Source: Aquila chrysaetos chrysaetos (Eukaryota > Chordata > Aves > Accipitriformes > Accipitridae). Taken from it: a stretch of DNA of 64,000 nucleotides. Shown here one piece after another: positions 14,392 through 30,000 of the stretch. The notes under the pieces are model-generated. The model did no database searches. It was not told where the DNA came from and saw nothing but the letters and a program-made list of their open reading frames with translations. How positions within the stretch are numbered: the stretch's first letter is position 1; each line of letters opens with the position of its first letter. The stretch covers positions 496,001 to 560,000 of the forward strand of contig NC_044007.1 in the NCBI RefSeq assembly GCF_900496995.4. Direction: 5' to 3'. The position numbers and the translations under genes were made by a program.

Positions 14392-14627
14392 GGTGCCGGG
14401 GGGGCCTAGTCCTGCAGCTGTATGGCGGGGGGGGGGCTGGGAGGGGACCGTCCCTCTGTGACATCCCCTCGGAACCGGCCCTCCCCGGCACCCGCCGTTG
14501 ACGCCCTGGCCGCTCCCGGTGTCCTGTGGTGAGCCAGGGCCCTTCCCATGCCCCTGGCCCTGGCGCTGCCACCCAGCACGGGGCACGGGGCGGCGTGAGC
14601 GGCACTGTCCGGTGCCGGGGGGCTGCC
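14392..14627. promoter_or_regulatory. Short bidirectional promoter between unrecognised gene and SPATC1
   Basis: 236 bp separate the two opposite start codons. The stretch is GC-rich without an evident TATA box. The arrangement implies a shared promoter; no specific factor site was identified. Confidence 0.4.
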
Positions 14628-16914
14628 ATGGAGCCGGTGCGCCGTGGCCACCCCCAACGCGCGGGGCTCTCGGTCTTCACCTGCTACGACCAGCTGCGGC
14701 GCGAGATCCAGGCGCTGCTGGCGGAGAACGAGGAGCTGACGCGGGCGGTGGGGCGGCTCAAGGAGCAGCGGCACCTGCGGCACCTCCTGCACGGCCAGCC
14801 CGGCACGGCACCCGGCACGGCACCCAGCTCGGCGCCCCCCCTCGCCGCCGTGCCCCGCTCTGGCAGAGGAGGCTTCGCCTTCCCCAGCCCAGGTAGGGGT
14901 ACGGGTGGTCCCGCGGTGGTCCCGGGCCAGTGGGTGCCACGGCTGCAAACACCCCCACCTCCTCCTGCAGCCAACGCCCCGGACTGGGAGCTGGCACCCC
15001 TGGAGCAGAGCCTGATCTTCCAGATCCCCCCCTGGGAACCCCTCTGGGACCAGCAACCCCAGGATGGCACACTGCCCACACCGCTGCCCATGCCGAGCGG
15101 CACCGACGTTGGCACTGACATCAGCACTGGGATGCTTTCACCTGCCACCGGGAGCAGAAGTATTGGGGGGGGGGGGGGGGGGGGTCCTGGGGGTAGTGTG
15201 ACCCCAAAGCTCCTGGGAGGAGGGGTGGTGGGCTGAATCCCATCCCATCCCAATCCCCATCCCATCCATGTCTCCATCCCCATCCCAATCCCCATTCCAT
15301 CCCATCTTCATCCCCATCCCCATCCTCATCTCATCCCCATCCCATCCCAGTCCCTCTGCTGTTGCCTCGTACCTCCCTGTGAGCATTTCTGGGGCTAAGA
15401 CTAGCGTGGGTAGGGGGTGCGGGGTGGGGGGCACAGTGCAGGGCCCCCTGGGGCTGCGGGGACTGAGACCGCTGTCCTTGTCCTGGCAGCCCTCCCAGTG
15501 ACCGTGCTGGGCAGCCCCAGCCCCAACAGCCACCGCCTCTCCTGCCCCCTCAACCGCTTCGGCTCTGCCAGCCACCCCCCCGGCCACCGGCCGCCCCCCG
15601 AACCGCCACGGGACCCCCCGGCACCGGAGCCGAGTGGCCCCAGCCTGCGGCTGTCGGACCTGCAGGGATCGGGGGCCAGGGCCCCCCCGTCCCCGCTCCC
15701 GCCACCCCCATCCCCGGAGGAGCAGCAGCCGCTGGACCTGCGGCTGCCGGACACCTGGCGCAAGGTGACCTGGTGGAAGGCGGCCCGCGATGCCGACCGG
15801 CTCGCCTCCAGCCGGGATCCGCCGCAGAGTTCCAGCCCGCGAGGTGAGGACCGGGGCACGGCACTGGCACTGGCTCCGTGGCCGAGGAGGATGGCGAGGT
15901 CCCGGGAGAGCGGTTCTGGCCGCCCTGTGCCAGGGGGACATGCAGGAAAGCCGGGGAGCAACAGCTCCCGGCGATGCCGTGGCACCGTTAGCCTCTGCGC
16001 GGGCAAAACCGGCATGCCGGCTTTTCTGCCCTGCAAAGTTGGCACATGGCAGCCCTGCGTGGGCAGAGCTGGCACGTGGGTTTTCCATCCTGCAAAGATG
16101 GCACAGGGGTTTTTCTGCCCTGCAAAACCGGCACGCTGGCCTTTGCAACCCCCGTGCAGGGACCCCTGGCATTGGGAATCAGCAGCGAGGCCTGGCCTGG
16201 TCCCCCGGGGTGGTGGGGGGCACAGGGAGAGGTCGGGGGGGGCATGGGGAGAGGTCACCGGGACGGCAGCGCGGGGTCCATCCCGGGGCAGGGGTAAGCA
16301 CCCGTCAGCGGCTCCCGCAGATGGCCGGCAGCCGGCGTGGGAGCAGCTGGTGGGCGAGATCGCCTTCCAGCTGGACCGCCGCATCCTCGCCAGCGTCTTC
16401 CCCGACCGTACCCGCTTCTACGGCTTCACCGTCGCCAACATCCCCGAGAAGATCATGGCGGTAGGCTGGTGCGGCCGAACCGGGGAGCCGGGCACAATGC
16501 CTGCGGCCGCAGCCCAGCGTGCCCTGGTCCCCTTCCGCTCAGGCACCCATGGGTGCCGGCGGGCTGACCCTGCCCCATCTCTCCCTGCAGACCGCCCTCG
16601 GCACCGCGCCGGGGGGCTTTGACGAGCAGTGCTGCACCGCCGCGGCCCGGCGCTACGTCAGCCTGATGGGACGTCTGCGGGCACTGGGCTACAGCCCCAC
16701 GGTGCACCCGGCCTTCGCCGAGTCCCTTGTCAACACCTACGGCATCCTGCCGGAGCCGGCCGGCCCCGACGCCTGCACCCGCCACAGCCTGGCCTTCCTG
16801 CGCCATGTGGTGACCGAGACGGTGCCGCCGGCGGCGCAGCCGGACGCGTTGGTGCTGCTCGAGTGCCTGCAGGAGCTGGCACAGGAGGACGGGCAGCCCC
16901 TCTTCCTCTGGTGA
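14628..16914 (+). CDS. SPATC1: SPATC1 (speriolin), five exons
   Basis: Speriolin, a centrosome/centriole protein of male germ cells that binds CDC20 in mammals. Exons: 14628-14892, 14971-15159, 15490-15843, 16321-16460 and 16591-16914. An alternative donor at 15192 is also in phase and adds 11 codons. The N-terminus has a short coiled coil ([16 protein letters not shown]), then a Pro-rich variable region. The conserved C-terminal domain starts [19 protein letters not shown], continues [13 protein letters not shown] and ends QPLFLW, as in mammalian speriolin (KPMFIW). The exons sum to 423 codons, shorter than human because the variable middle is shorter. AATAAA lies at 17004-17009. It diverges from the unrecognised gene on its left. 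Confidence 0.93.
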
Positions 16915-17003
16915 GCGGCTGGGCCGGCTCCTGCACCGGCACCGGCACCGGCACTGGCCCCCGCACCGGCCGTGCCGCTGTCAGTCGGAGCCCCGCAGTG
17001 TGC

Positions 17004-17009
17004 AATAAA
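17004..17009 (+). terminator. SPATC1 polyadenylation signal
   Basis: AATAAA 90 bases after the stop codon. Confidence 0.8.
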
Positions 17010-17099
17010 CCTGCTCCTGTGCCCTCACCCTCATCTGGGAACTCCGGCAGGCACCGCGGGCACCACAAGTGCCACCGTCACTGCTGCTGCTCCTGCTCA

Positions 17100-21120
<4,021 letters not shown>

Positions 21121-21222
21121 GGTCGTGCCGGCAGCACCGAAGCTCCCAGGCAGGAGCAGGGGGACGTCTCGCTCCCCCTCAGCCCCCTGCCCTGCCCCCC
21201 GCCATCCCAGCCCCCCCCAGCC

Positions 21223-23831
21223 ATGCTGCTGAGGGAGTCCCCCTTCCCCAGCCGGGCGCTGGTGGCCCTGGACGGCCTGGCCTCAGGGCTGCTGGCCCCC
21301 AGCTTCTGGGTCGTCAACCGCCTCCTCGACCTCCAGCAGACGACGGCCGAGCGGAGTCGGCAGCGGCAGAGCCGGTGCGGGTCGTGCCGCGGCTGCACCG
21401 GTCAAGCGCTGGCCGGGCTGGCGTACAGCACGCTGCTGCTGCTCTCGCTGCCCCTGGCCGCGCTGGGGCTGCTGCTGTGGCTGCCGGTGCAGGCGGCACG
21501 GCGGCCCTTCGCCTACCAGTACACGGCGGGTACGGCGCCGGCGGAGCCGTGGGACCTACGGCAGCGCCGGTCCTTCACCTTCATCAGCGCCAACGTCTGC
21601 CTGCTGCCCAGCGGCCTGGCCAAGTTCAGCAACCTGGGGCAGACGCCGCAGCGTGCCACCTACATCGCCCGCCACCTCGCCCTGGCACCACCGGACCCCC
21701 CCAGCGCCCGGGCCAGCCTCGTTGAGCCACGTCACGGCGAGACCAACACCTACGGCGGAACCCTCAACACCCCGTGGCAGCCCCCCGGCAGCGTGCCGGC
21801 GGAGGCGGCCGAGCCCGTGCCGGCGGTGTTGTCTGAGCGTTTCCCGGCGGACGCCGACTTCATCTGCCTGCAGGAGGTCTTCGAGGCGGGCGCTGCCGCC
21901 TGCCTGCGCCGGTGGCTGGGTGGCACCTTCCCGCACATCATCTCCGAGGTGGGTGCCCGCGGGCTGTGGGGCGGCCAGCTGAAGCTGCTCAACAGCGGGC
22001 TCTTCCTGGCCAGCCGCTACCCTCTGCTAGCCGTGCGGTACCACGGCTTCCCCAACGGCGCCCGCGAGGATGCCCTGGCTGCCAAGGGGCTGCTTGCCGT
22101 CCAGGTGAGCTGGGGACCCCCCCCCCCCTTCCTTTCCCCCAGCCGCGTGGCAGCAGGCAGGGCGCTGCCTGCTCCCGCTGGATTTCCCCGCTGAGGGTCC
22201 CGCGTCCCCCCAGGTGCTGCTGGGCTCGGCGCAGGGGCAGAGGATCGTGGGCTACGTCGGCTGCACCCACCTGCAGGCACCCGCAGGTGAGGAGGGAGAC
22301 GGGGGGTGGGGGGGGGGCCGCGCTTCAACCCACCGCTGCCGAAGCGGGGTGCCGGCACTGCCGGTGCCGCGCGGTGACGCCGTGTGCGTGTGTGTCCCCC
22401 CCCACCGCCACCACCCCTCGCAGGCGATGCCGCCATCCGGGATGCGCAGCTGACGCTGGGGCTGCGCTGGCTGCAGCAGTTCCGGGAGGCACAGGAGCAG
22501 CGCGGGGACGTGGTGGCTTTCGACGTCCTCTGCGGGGACCTCAACTTCGACAACTGCTCCCGAGGTGGGGACGGGGCTGGACGGGGCTGGCCGTGGCGGG
22601 GCAGGCGGTTTTTGGTGGGGAGTGATGGCGGAGACCTGTCCCCCCTCCCCGCAGGTGACGAGCTCAACCAGAGGCACCGGCTCTTCGAGGTGTACCAGGA
22701 CCCCTGCCGCCGGGGGCCCGGGCAGGACGCACCCTGGGCCATAGGTGGGACCTGCCCTCCCCAACCTTTGCCCCCCTCTCCGGGGCACCCTCGTCCCCAG
22801 CCCCGAGTCGGGGGGACGCGGCGGGGGTCCCACTCACAGCCCATCCCCGTCCCCGTCCGCAGGCACCCTGCTCAACTACCTGAAGATCTATGAGGAGCCC
22901 GTGTCCACCCCGGAGAAGCTGAAGAGGTGACAGGGGTGGGGATATGGTGGGGGGGACAGGGGGGGACAGGCCTGGGGTCCCGCGGGAAAGGCCACCGGGT
23001 GGGGAGGGGGGATAATCCAGCCAAGCCACCCTGCCTGGAGAGGGGGGTGATGCCGCCGACGGGGGTCCCTCCATCCCCGTGCCACTACATCCCCGTGCCA
23101 CCACATCCCCATGCCACCGTGGCCTTGCGCCGCTGTGTCCCCATGCCACCATGTCTTTGTGCCACCGCATCCCCATGCCACCATGTCCTCGTGCCACTGC
23201 TTCCCCGTGCTACCATGCCCTTGTGGCACCATGTCCCCATGCCACCGTGTCCCTGTGCCAATGCATCCCCATGCCACCATGTCCCCGTGCCACCATGTCC
23301 CCGTGCCACCATGCCCCCATTCCACCCTGTTCCCATTCCACCGTGTCCTCGTGCCACCATGCCCCCATTCCACCATGTCCCAATGCCACCATGTTCCTGT
23401 GCCACCGCATCCCCATGCCACCATGTCCCCATGCCACCGCGTCCCCATGCCACCGCGTCCCCATGCCACCACATCCCCGTGCCACCGCATCCCCGCTCCG
23501 CAGGACCCTCTCGCAGCCGGCGGGGCAGCAGCAGTACCTGGCGGGCCCAATCCTCTCCAGCGGGCAACCCGACCCGGCAGCCCCCGGCCCCTGGCAGGGC
23601 CGGCGCGTGGATTACGTCCTCTACCGCCAGCACCACGGGGCCCTGCCGCTGCAGACGGTGAGTGCCAGCGCGGCAGGGCGGGGGGTGCCCGTGCCCCCCC
23701 GTCCTCCCCACGCTGACGGCCCCTCTCCCCGGCAGGAGGTGGCGGGGGTCTCCTTCATCACCCAGCTAGCCACCCGCTCCGACCACCTGCCCGTGGCCCT
23801 GCGGCTCGACGTGACCCCCGCGTCCCCCTGA
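21223..23831 (+). CDS. SMPD5: SMPD5, neutral sphingomyelinase, seven coding exons
   Basis: Magnesium-dependent neutral sphingomyelinase: cleaves sphingomyelin to ceramide and phosphocholine. The SMPD3/SMPD5 branch is membrane-bound. Exons: 21223-22104, 22214-22286, 22424-22564, 22655-22744, 22863-22926, 23504-23657 and 23736-23831; they sum exactly to 499 codons plus stop. Two N-terminal hydrophobic segments (residues about 12-36 and 67-92) are typical of the branch. Catalytic motifs of the DNase-I-like fold are present: the Glu in FICLQEVFE, THLQ, CGDLNFDN and SDHLPVAL. Position between SPATC1 and OPLAH matches mouse Smpd5, which favours SMPD5 over SMPD3. To my knowledge the human locus is described as a pseudogene; here it looks intact. 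Intron 5 holds a minisatellite. AATAAA at 24139. Confidence 0.9.
23075..23490. repeat. Minisatellite, 16-bp unit, in SMPD5 intron 5
   Basis: Tandem units of GTCCCCGTGCCACCAT, exact at 23281 and 23297 and varied elsewhere. They run nearly to the acceptor at 23503 and keep frames open on both strands without coding meaning. Confidence 0.85.
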
Positions 23832-24138
23832 GCCGCCGGCGCGATTGCTGCGGCCACCCACCCGGCGCATCCCCCCCCGGGCACTGGAGCCGGCACCAGG
23901 CACACCTCAGGGGGGTTCCGGGCCCACCGGCACACAAGTGGGGTGCTGGAACCCCACGGGGACGGCTCCTGGACCCCATGCGAGTCAGTTGCGCCGCCGT
24001 GTGCCGGCGTCCCATCGGACGCGGTGGGGCTGCCGCGGTGTGTGGCTGTGCCCACCATCACAGCCCCTCCGTGCCGTGGCGGGCAGGGCAGCGGTCTGGC
24101 AGTGCTGGCGCCAGCCGCGGTTTTAACAACCCAAGGGA

Positions 24139-24144
24139 AATAAA
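24139..24144 (+). terminator. SMPD5 polyadenylation signal
   Basis: AATAAA about 310 bases after the stop codon. Confidence 0.75.
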
Positions 24145-24149
24145 AGCCT

Positions 24150-25500
24150 GGAGCTGCACCGGCATCGGCCCCACGGTGTGTGGGGGGCTGCCCCCCCCAA
24201 TTGCCAGGGCAGGGACTGGGGTAGGGGGGAGCGATGGTGCAGCCGGATCCCCCGAGCGGGGCGGGGGGGTCCCCACTGCAGGGGGGGAGGGCAGAGGAGC
24301 CAGCCCAGGCACGTAGGGCAGAGCTCCCATGGGCTCAGTGGGGCTGGGGGGGGGCAGGAGGGTCTTGGGGCGCAGCTGGCCGGTGCCCCCCTCTGCGGGC
24401 TGCCCTCAGCCTGGGGCTCAGCAGGGCCCTTTGGCAGCGAGAGGGGGGGTGCCCCCCTCAGCTTAGAGCCCCCCTACACCCGGGGGGCTGCCCCATGGCC
24501 ACCCCCTGGACCCACTCACCGTCACACCGCCCGCTCCCCCCCCGTGGTTCACCCCTGTGGGACCCCCCCCCTCTCATGGGGTGGGTGAGGATGGCGACAC
24601 ATCCTGCTGCCCGCGGCGCTCACCGGGTCACCGAGGGCCGTCAGCACCCCGGGTCCCCCAGTGTGGGGGTCACCACGGCACAGGGGTGCATCCATGAAGG
24701 CATGGCGGGACCCCCCCCCACCATGGCACGGAGCCCCAAAATTGCACAGGGCCTCAGCAGTGCATGGAGGGCCACCCCCACCATTGCAGAGCCCCCCCCC
24801 ATTGCTGGGCACCGAACCCGTGGGTGTGGAGCCTGGCACTGGCACCGGCACCGGCACCAGCCTCCACAGTGGCAGCTACTCCATCCAGGCCCTGGATCCT
24901 ACATGGCTCTGCATGGGGTGCTGGGTGCTGTGCTGGGTGCTGCGCAGGGTGCTGCGTGCTGCATTGGGTGCTGTACAGTGTGCTGGGTGCTGCACTGGGT
25001 GCTGCGCAGGGTGCTGGGTGCTGCATTGGGTGCTGTACGCGGTGCTGGGTGCTGCACTGGGTGCTGCGCAGGGTGCTGGGTGCTGCATTGGGTGCTGTAC
25101 GGGGTGCTGGGTGCTGCATTGGGTGCTGCAGCTGGGGCGGGGAGCGCAGCAGGTCCCCCAGCCCCAGGCTGGGCACGACTTCTGCAGCCCCCCGGGAGCC
25201 ATGCCCAGCCCCACATGTGCCCTTAACCCCATTCCAGCCCCACACCAGCCCCCAAACTGAGAGGGGCCTGGCCGTGCTGCCTCGGCCCCCAAAAGATGGG
25301 AGGGGGGTACTGGGGGCACCCCAGGACCTGCACGGCAGGGACCTTGAGGACCATTCCATAGGGACCCTTGGGGACCATTCCCCGAGGACCCCTGGGCTCT
25401 GCTCCCTGGGGACCCCCTGGGGCAGGGGCTGCCTGGCAGAGACACCCCCCCAGCGCACCCCCCCCCCCACGCACACAGCCATGCGGGAAGGGCCCGAAGG
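24150..25500. other. Intergenic between SMPD5 and OPLAH 3' ends
   Basis: No gene supported. The part 24895-25135 is a GGTGCTGGGTGCTGCAT-like tandem array whose frames read as Cys/Trp/Val or Ala/Pro/Gln repeats. The rest is plain GC-rich sequence. Confidence 0.5.
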
Positions 25501-25504
25501 CTCG

Positions 25505-25510
25505 TTTATT
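25505..25510 (-). terminator. Probable OPLAH polyadenylation signal
   Basis: AATAAA on the minus strand (TTTATT on the plus strand), about 850 bases beyond the OPLAH stop. If used, the OPLAH 3' UTR contains the whole 74-bp satellite at 25779-26290. Confidence 0.5.
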
Positions 25511-25778
25511 GGAAGGCACCGAGCTGGGGAGGAGTGGGGCAGAGGTGGGGGGAGACCCCCACACCCAGGGCTCGGCCCCCCCCCCAGATGGAGGGGCCGA
25601 GCCCCCGGTGCAGTGAGGCACAAGCATGGGAATCCAGGGGCAGTGCCGTGGCGGGGGGGGGGGGGGGCTGCCCCACTGCGAGAGCCCAAGCCCTGCCCCA
25701 CGGCGGGGTGACCCTCCAGTCCCCTTGGAGTGGGGGGGCAGGAGCCTGAGGCGTGGAGATGGGGGCTGCCCCTTAGGG

Positions 25779-26290
25779 TGTGCATAGCTGGGGTGGGGGG
25801 GCTGCCCTATAGACTGTGCGTATCTAGGAATGGGGGGGGCTGCCCCACAGAATGTGCATAGCTGGGGTGGGGGGGCTGCCCCATGGACTGTGCGTATCTA
25901 GGAATGGGGGGGGGCTGCCCCACAGAGTGTGCATAGCTGGGGTGGGGGGGCTGCCCTACATACACTGTGCGTACCTAGGAACGGGGGGGCTACCCCATGG
26001 ACTGTGCATATCTGAGGTTGGCGGGCTGCCCCACAGAGTGTGCATAGCTAGGGTGGGGGGCTGCCCTATAGACTGTGCGTATCTAGTAATTGGGGGGGGG
26101 GCTGCCCCACAGAGTGTGCATAGCTGGGAGCGGGAGAGGATGCTTCTTGGGATGTGCGTAGCTGGAGTTGGGGGGGCTGCCCCATGGACTGTACGTATCT
26201 GAGGTTGGGGGGCTGCCCTACAGACTGTGCGCATCTAGGAATGGGGGGGCTGCCCCATGGACTGTGCGTACCTGGGGTTGGGGGGCTTCC
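25779..26290. repeat. Satellite of about 74-bp units downstream of the OPLAH stop
   Basis: TGTGCATAGCTGGGGTGG recurs at 25779, 25853 and 25928 (74-75 bp apart). Each unit is two related halves, one starting TGTGCATAGC and the other TGTGCGTATC, both followed by a G run and GCTGCCCC. It lies within the likely OPLAH 3' UTR. Confidence 0.8.
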
Positions 26291-26355
26291 CCACGGGGTG
26301 TGCGTAGCCGGGGCCGGGGCCGCCCCACGGCCACAGTTCGGGGGGGCAGGGACCC

Positions 26356-27038
26356 TCAGACGGTCTCCTGAGCCCGCCGGTACTCGAAGACGCTCCCACG
26401 CTCAGCAAAGCTCCGGGGTGCCGGCGGCTCGGCGGCCTCCTCGGTGTCCCCCCCCTCCCCGGGGGAGCCGAAGCCGCCCCCGCCGGGGGTCTGCAGGCGG
26501 AAGATGTCCTGCACCGGGGAGAAGATGGGGTGTCAGGGGGTGCCGGGGTGCTGGAGGGGAGCATGGGGGGGGGGTCCCGCGTGCCGCTCACCCCCGGCTC
26601 CACCGGCACCGACGTCTTGGCGCCCAGGTTGATGGTTCGGCCATCGCGCCGCAGCAGCAGGTTGAGCCCCGGGGCGCCGGGGCTGCCCCCTAACCGGCAG
26701 AAATGGGGGGGGGGGGGTTCAGGGGGTGATGGGGGGTGTTGGGGGGGCTGCAGGGGTCCCCGCTCACCTCGCAGGCCGTAGGGACGGACGGCGCGGCGCT
26801 CGCTCAGCACCGACAGCACCATGTCCTCGCGGAAGAGCAGCTCCCGGATCACCCCGTCGCCCCCCCGGCAGCGCCCCGCGCCCCCCGAGCCCCGACGCAG
26901 CTCGAAGCGCTGCAGGACCACGGGGTACCTGGGTGGGGGGCACACACACACGATGGGGACACAGGGGGTCAGTGCGCCGGCGGGGCCCCGGCAGCCCCCC
27001 CCCGTGCTCCCCCCGGCGCTCACCGCTGCTCCAGGATC

Positions 27039-27076
<38 letters not shown>

Positions 27077-30000
27077 GACCCCGCTGCGGCCGTGCCAGCG
27101 CGGGCCGGCCCCCGCGCCCCCCGCCACCGTCTCGTAGTAGCCCACCCGCTCGTTCCCGAAGGTGACGTTGTTCATGCAGCCCTGAGGGCACAGGGTGGGG
27201 GGGCCCCCACAACCCCAGCTGGGGAGTCTGACCCCCAACACCCGAGACCCCTAGGACCCCCGATCCCTGGCAGCCCAGGACCCCCAACCTCTGGGACCCC
27301 CAGCCTCCAGCACCCTGGACCCCCGGGACCCCCAGGACCCCTGACTCCCAGGACCCCCAGCACTCCTGGGACTCCCAACCCCCCAGGCCCCCCAACCGCT
27401 GTGACCCCCAGGACCCCTGACCCCCCAGTACCTGGGATCCCGAGGATCTCCAACCCCTGGGACCCCTGACCCCCCAGCACGCCCACCCCCTGGGACCCTC
27501 AGCACCCCAGACTCCTGGGACCCCCAGGACCCCTGACCCCTGGCACCCCAGGAACCCTGAACCCCAAGACCCCCAGGACCCCCTGGCACCCCTGACCCCT
27601 AGCACCCTGGGTCCCTGGATGCCCAGGACCCCTGACCCCCAGGACCCCCGGGACCCCCCATCACCCTGGTCCCTACCTGGGAGGCGGCACAGACCCCGAA
27701 GGCCCTGAAGATGACATCCACCACCCGCTGGGAGGTCAGGACGTTGCCCCCCACCACGGCAGCCTCGGGCGAGGGGTCCAGGATGGAGCCCTTGGGGATG
27801 ACCACCCGCACGGGGGCCAGGCAGCCCTGGGGGGGACACGACACCCATCGGACCTGGCTGGCCCCCCTAACGGATCCTGCCCCACACCTGCAGCACCCCA
27901 AGACCCCCCCATCTTCCTGCCCCAGGGGAGCAGGGTCCCAGACCCCCACCCGAGGGGAGCAGGGTCCCAGGGCCCCCCCACCCCAGGGGATTGGGGTCCC
28001 AGGACCCCCTCACCCCCCGGGGCAGCACTAGGTTGGCAACTCCCCCCAACAGCCCCTGCCCAGGGCTCCTCGGGGGGCTCTGCCCTGCTTGGCAGGGGGA
28101 TGCAGGGGGGTCCCACAGCCCTGGGGTCCCACAGCCCGGGGGGTTTCGCAGCCCCAGGGTCCCGCAGCCCGAGGGGTCCCGCAGCCCGAGGGTTTTGAAG
28201 CCCAGGGGTTTTCGCAGTCCAGAGGGGTCCTGCAGCCTGGGGGGTCCCGTAGCCCTGGGGTCCCACAGCCTGGGGGTCCCACAGCCCTGGGGGTTTCAAA
28301 GCCTGAGGGTTTCAAAGCCCAGGGGGTCCCACAGCCCGGGGGGGTCCCACAGCCCTAGGCTTTCACAGCCCGGGGGGTTTCGCAGCCTGGGGGGTTTTGC
28401 AGCCCAGGGGTCCCGCAGTCTAGGGCTTTTGCAGCCCAGGGGTTTCGCAGCCCAGGGGGGTCCTGCAGCCCTGGGGTCCCACAGCCCTGGGGGTTTCAAA
28501 GCCTGGGGCTGTCGCAGCCCAGGGGTTCCCACAGCCTGGGGGGTCCCGCAGCCCGGGGCTTTTGCAGCCTGGGGGTCCGGCGCCCACCTGGTTGAGGGGG
28601 ATGTCCTGGCCCACCATGCAGCGCAGGCAGTAGATGAGGGCAGAGAGGGTGATGGCGCGGGGGGCATTGCAGTTCCCGTACACCTCCGGCCCCGAGCCCG
28701 AGAAATCAAAGACGGCGCTGCCCTGCGGGGACAGCGGGGACGAGGGGTGGCCCCGCATCCCGTCCCGGGGGGGCTCCCCCAAACCCCATCTTGGGGGTGG
28801 GGGGATGTCCCACGTCCCAGGGCCGCCCGCTCACCTCCTGGGGATCCACTTGCACCCGCAGCCGGATGGGCGAACCGTCGTCCATGCGGTCCTCGGCTTC
28901 CACCGCGGTGCCCCAACGCGCGGCGAAACCCTTCAGCATCTCCCGCACGGCCACCTCGGCGTTGGCCTGGGGACGGCGGGCGTCACGGCGGGGCCGGGGG
29001 GACCGGGGGGGGCCGGGGGGTCCGGCGGGTCCCACCTGGATGTGGGCCATGTACGCCTGGACGACGGGGAGGCCGTGGAAGCGGATGAGCTCGGTGACCA
29101 GCTGGATCCCTTTCTGGTTGGCGGCCACCTGGGCACGCAGGTCCGACAGGTTGTCCTGCAGGTTCCGGGTCCCGCTGCAGCCGGGGACGCGGCCCGGCGC
29201 CATCAGGGCCTCCGTCACCGCTGCGGGGGACGAGTGAGTGAGCGGCGGCGGGGCGGAGGGTGCCCGGCCCCACCGCGTGTCCGCCATCCCCACCATGTCC
29301 CTGCTGTCCTTAACCTGTCCCCACCACGTCCCCGCCATCTCCACCATGTCCCTGCCATCCCCAACATGTCCCCACCATGTCCCTGCCATCCCCAACATGT
29401 CCCCGCCATCCCCACCGTGTCCCTGCCGTCCCCAACGTGTCCCCACCATCCCCACTGTGTCCCTGCCATCCCCAACCTGTCCCCACCACATCCCTGCCAT
29501 CCCCACCATGTCCCTGCCATCCCCAACATGTCCCCACCACGTCCCCGCCATCCCCACCATGTCCCTGCCGTCCCCACCATGTCCCCACCATCCCCACCAC
29601 ATCCCCACCATGTCCCTGCTGTCCCCAACGTGTCCCCACCACGTCCCCGCCATCCCCACCGTGTCCCTGCCGTCCCCAACATGTCCCCACCATCCTCACC
29701 ATGTCCCTGCTGTCCCTAACCTGTCCCCACCACATCCCTGCCATCCCCATGTCCCTGCTGTCCTCAACATGTCCCCACCGCAATCCCACCATCCCCCCCA
29801 CGTCCCCACTGCATCCCTGCCGTCCCTGCCATCCCGACTGCATCCCCACCATCCTCACCGTGTTCCCACTGCCCCCACCACGTCCCCACCATCCCTACCA
29901 CATCCCTGACATCCTCATCATCCCCACCACGTCCACGCCATATCCCCACCAAGTCCCTAGCGCATCCCCACCATGCCCTCGCTGTCCCCACCATGCCTCC

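Noticed and set aside
23079-23831. Open frames of about 200-250 codons reading Pro/Cys/His repeats in SMPD5 intron 5
   Set aside because: They are the translated 16-bp minisatellite; only the last part belongs to true SMPD5 exons.
24764-25711. Cys/Trp/Val-rich open frame downstream of SMPD5
   Set aside because: It is produced by GGTGCTGGGTGCTG tandem units; no gene signals.
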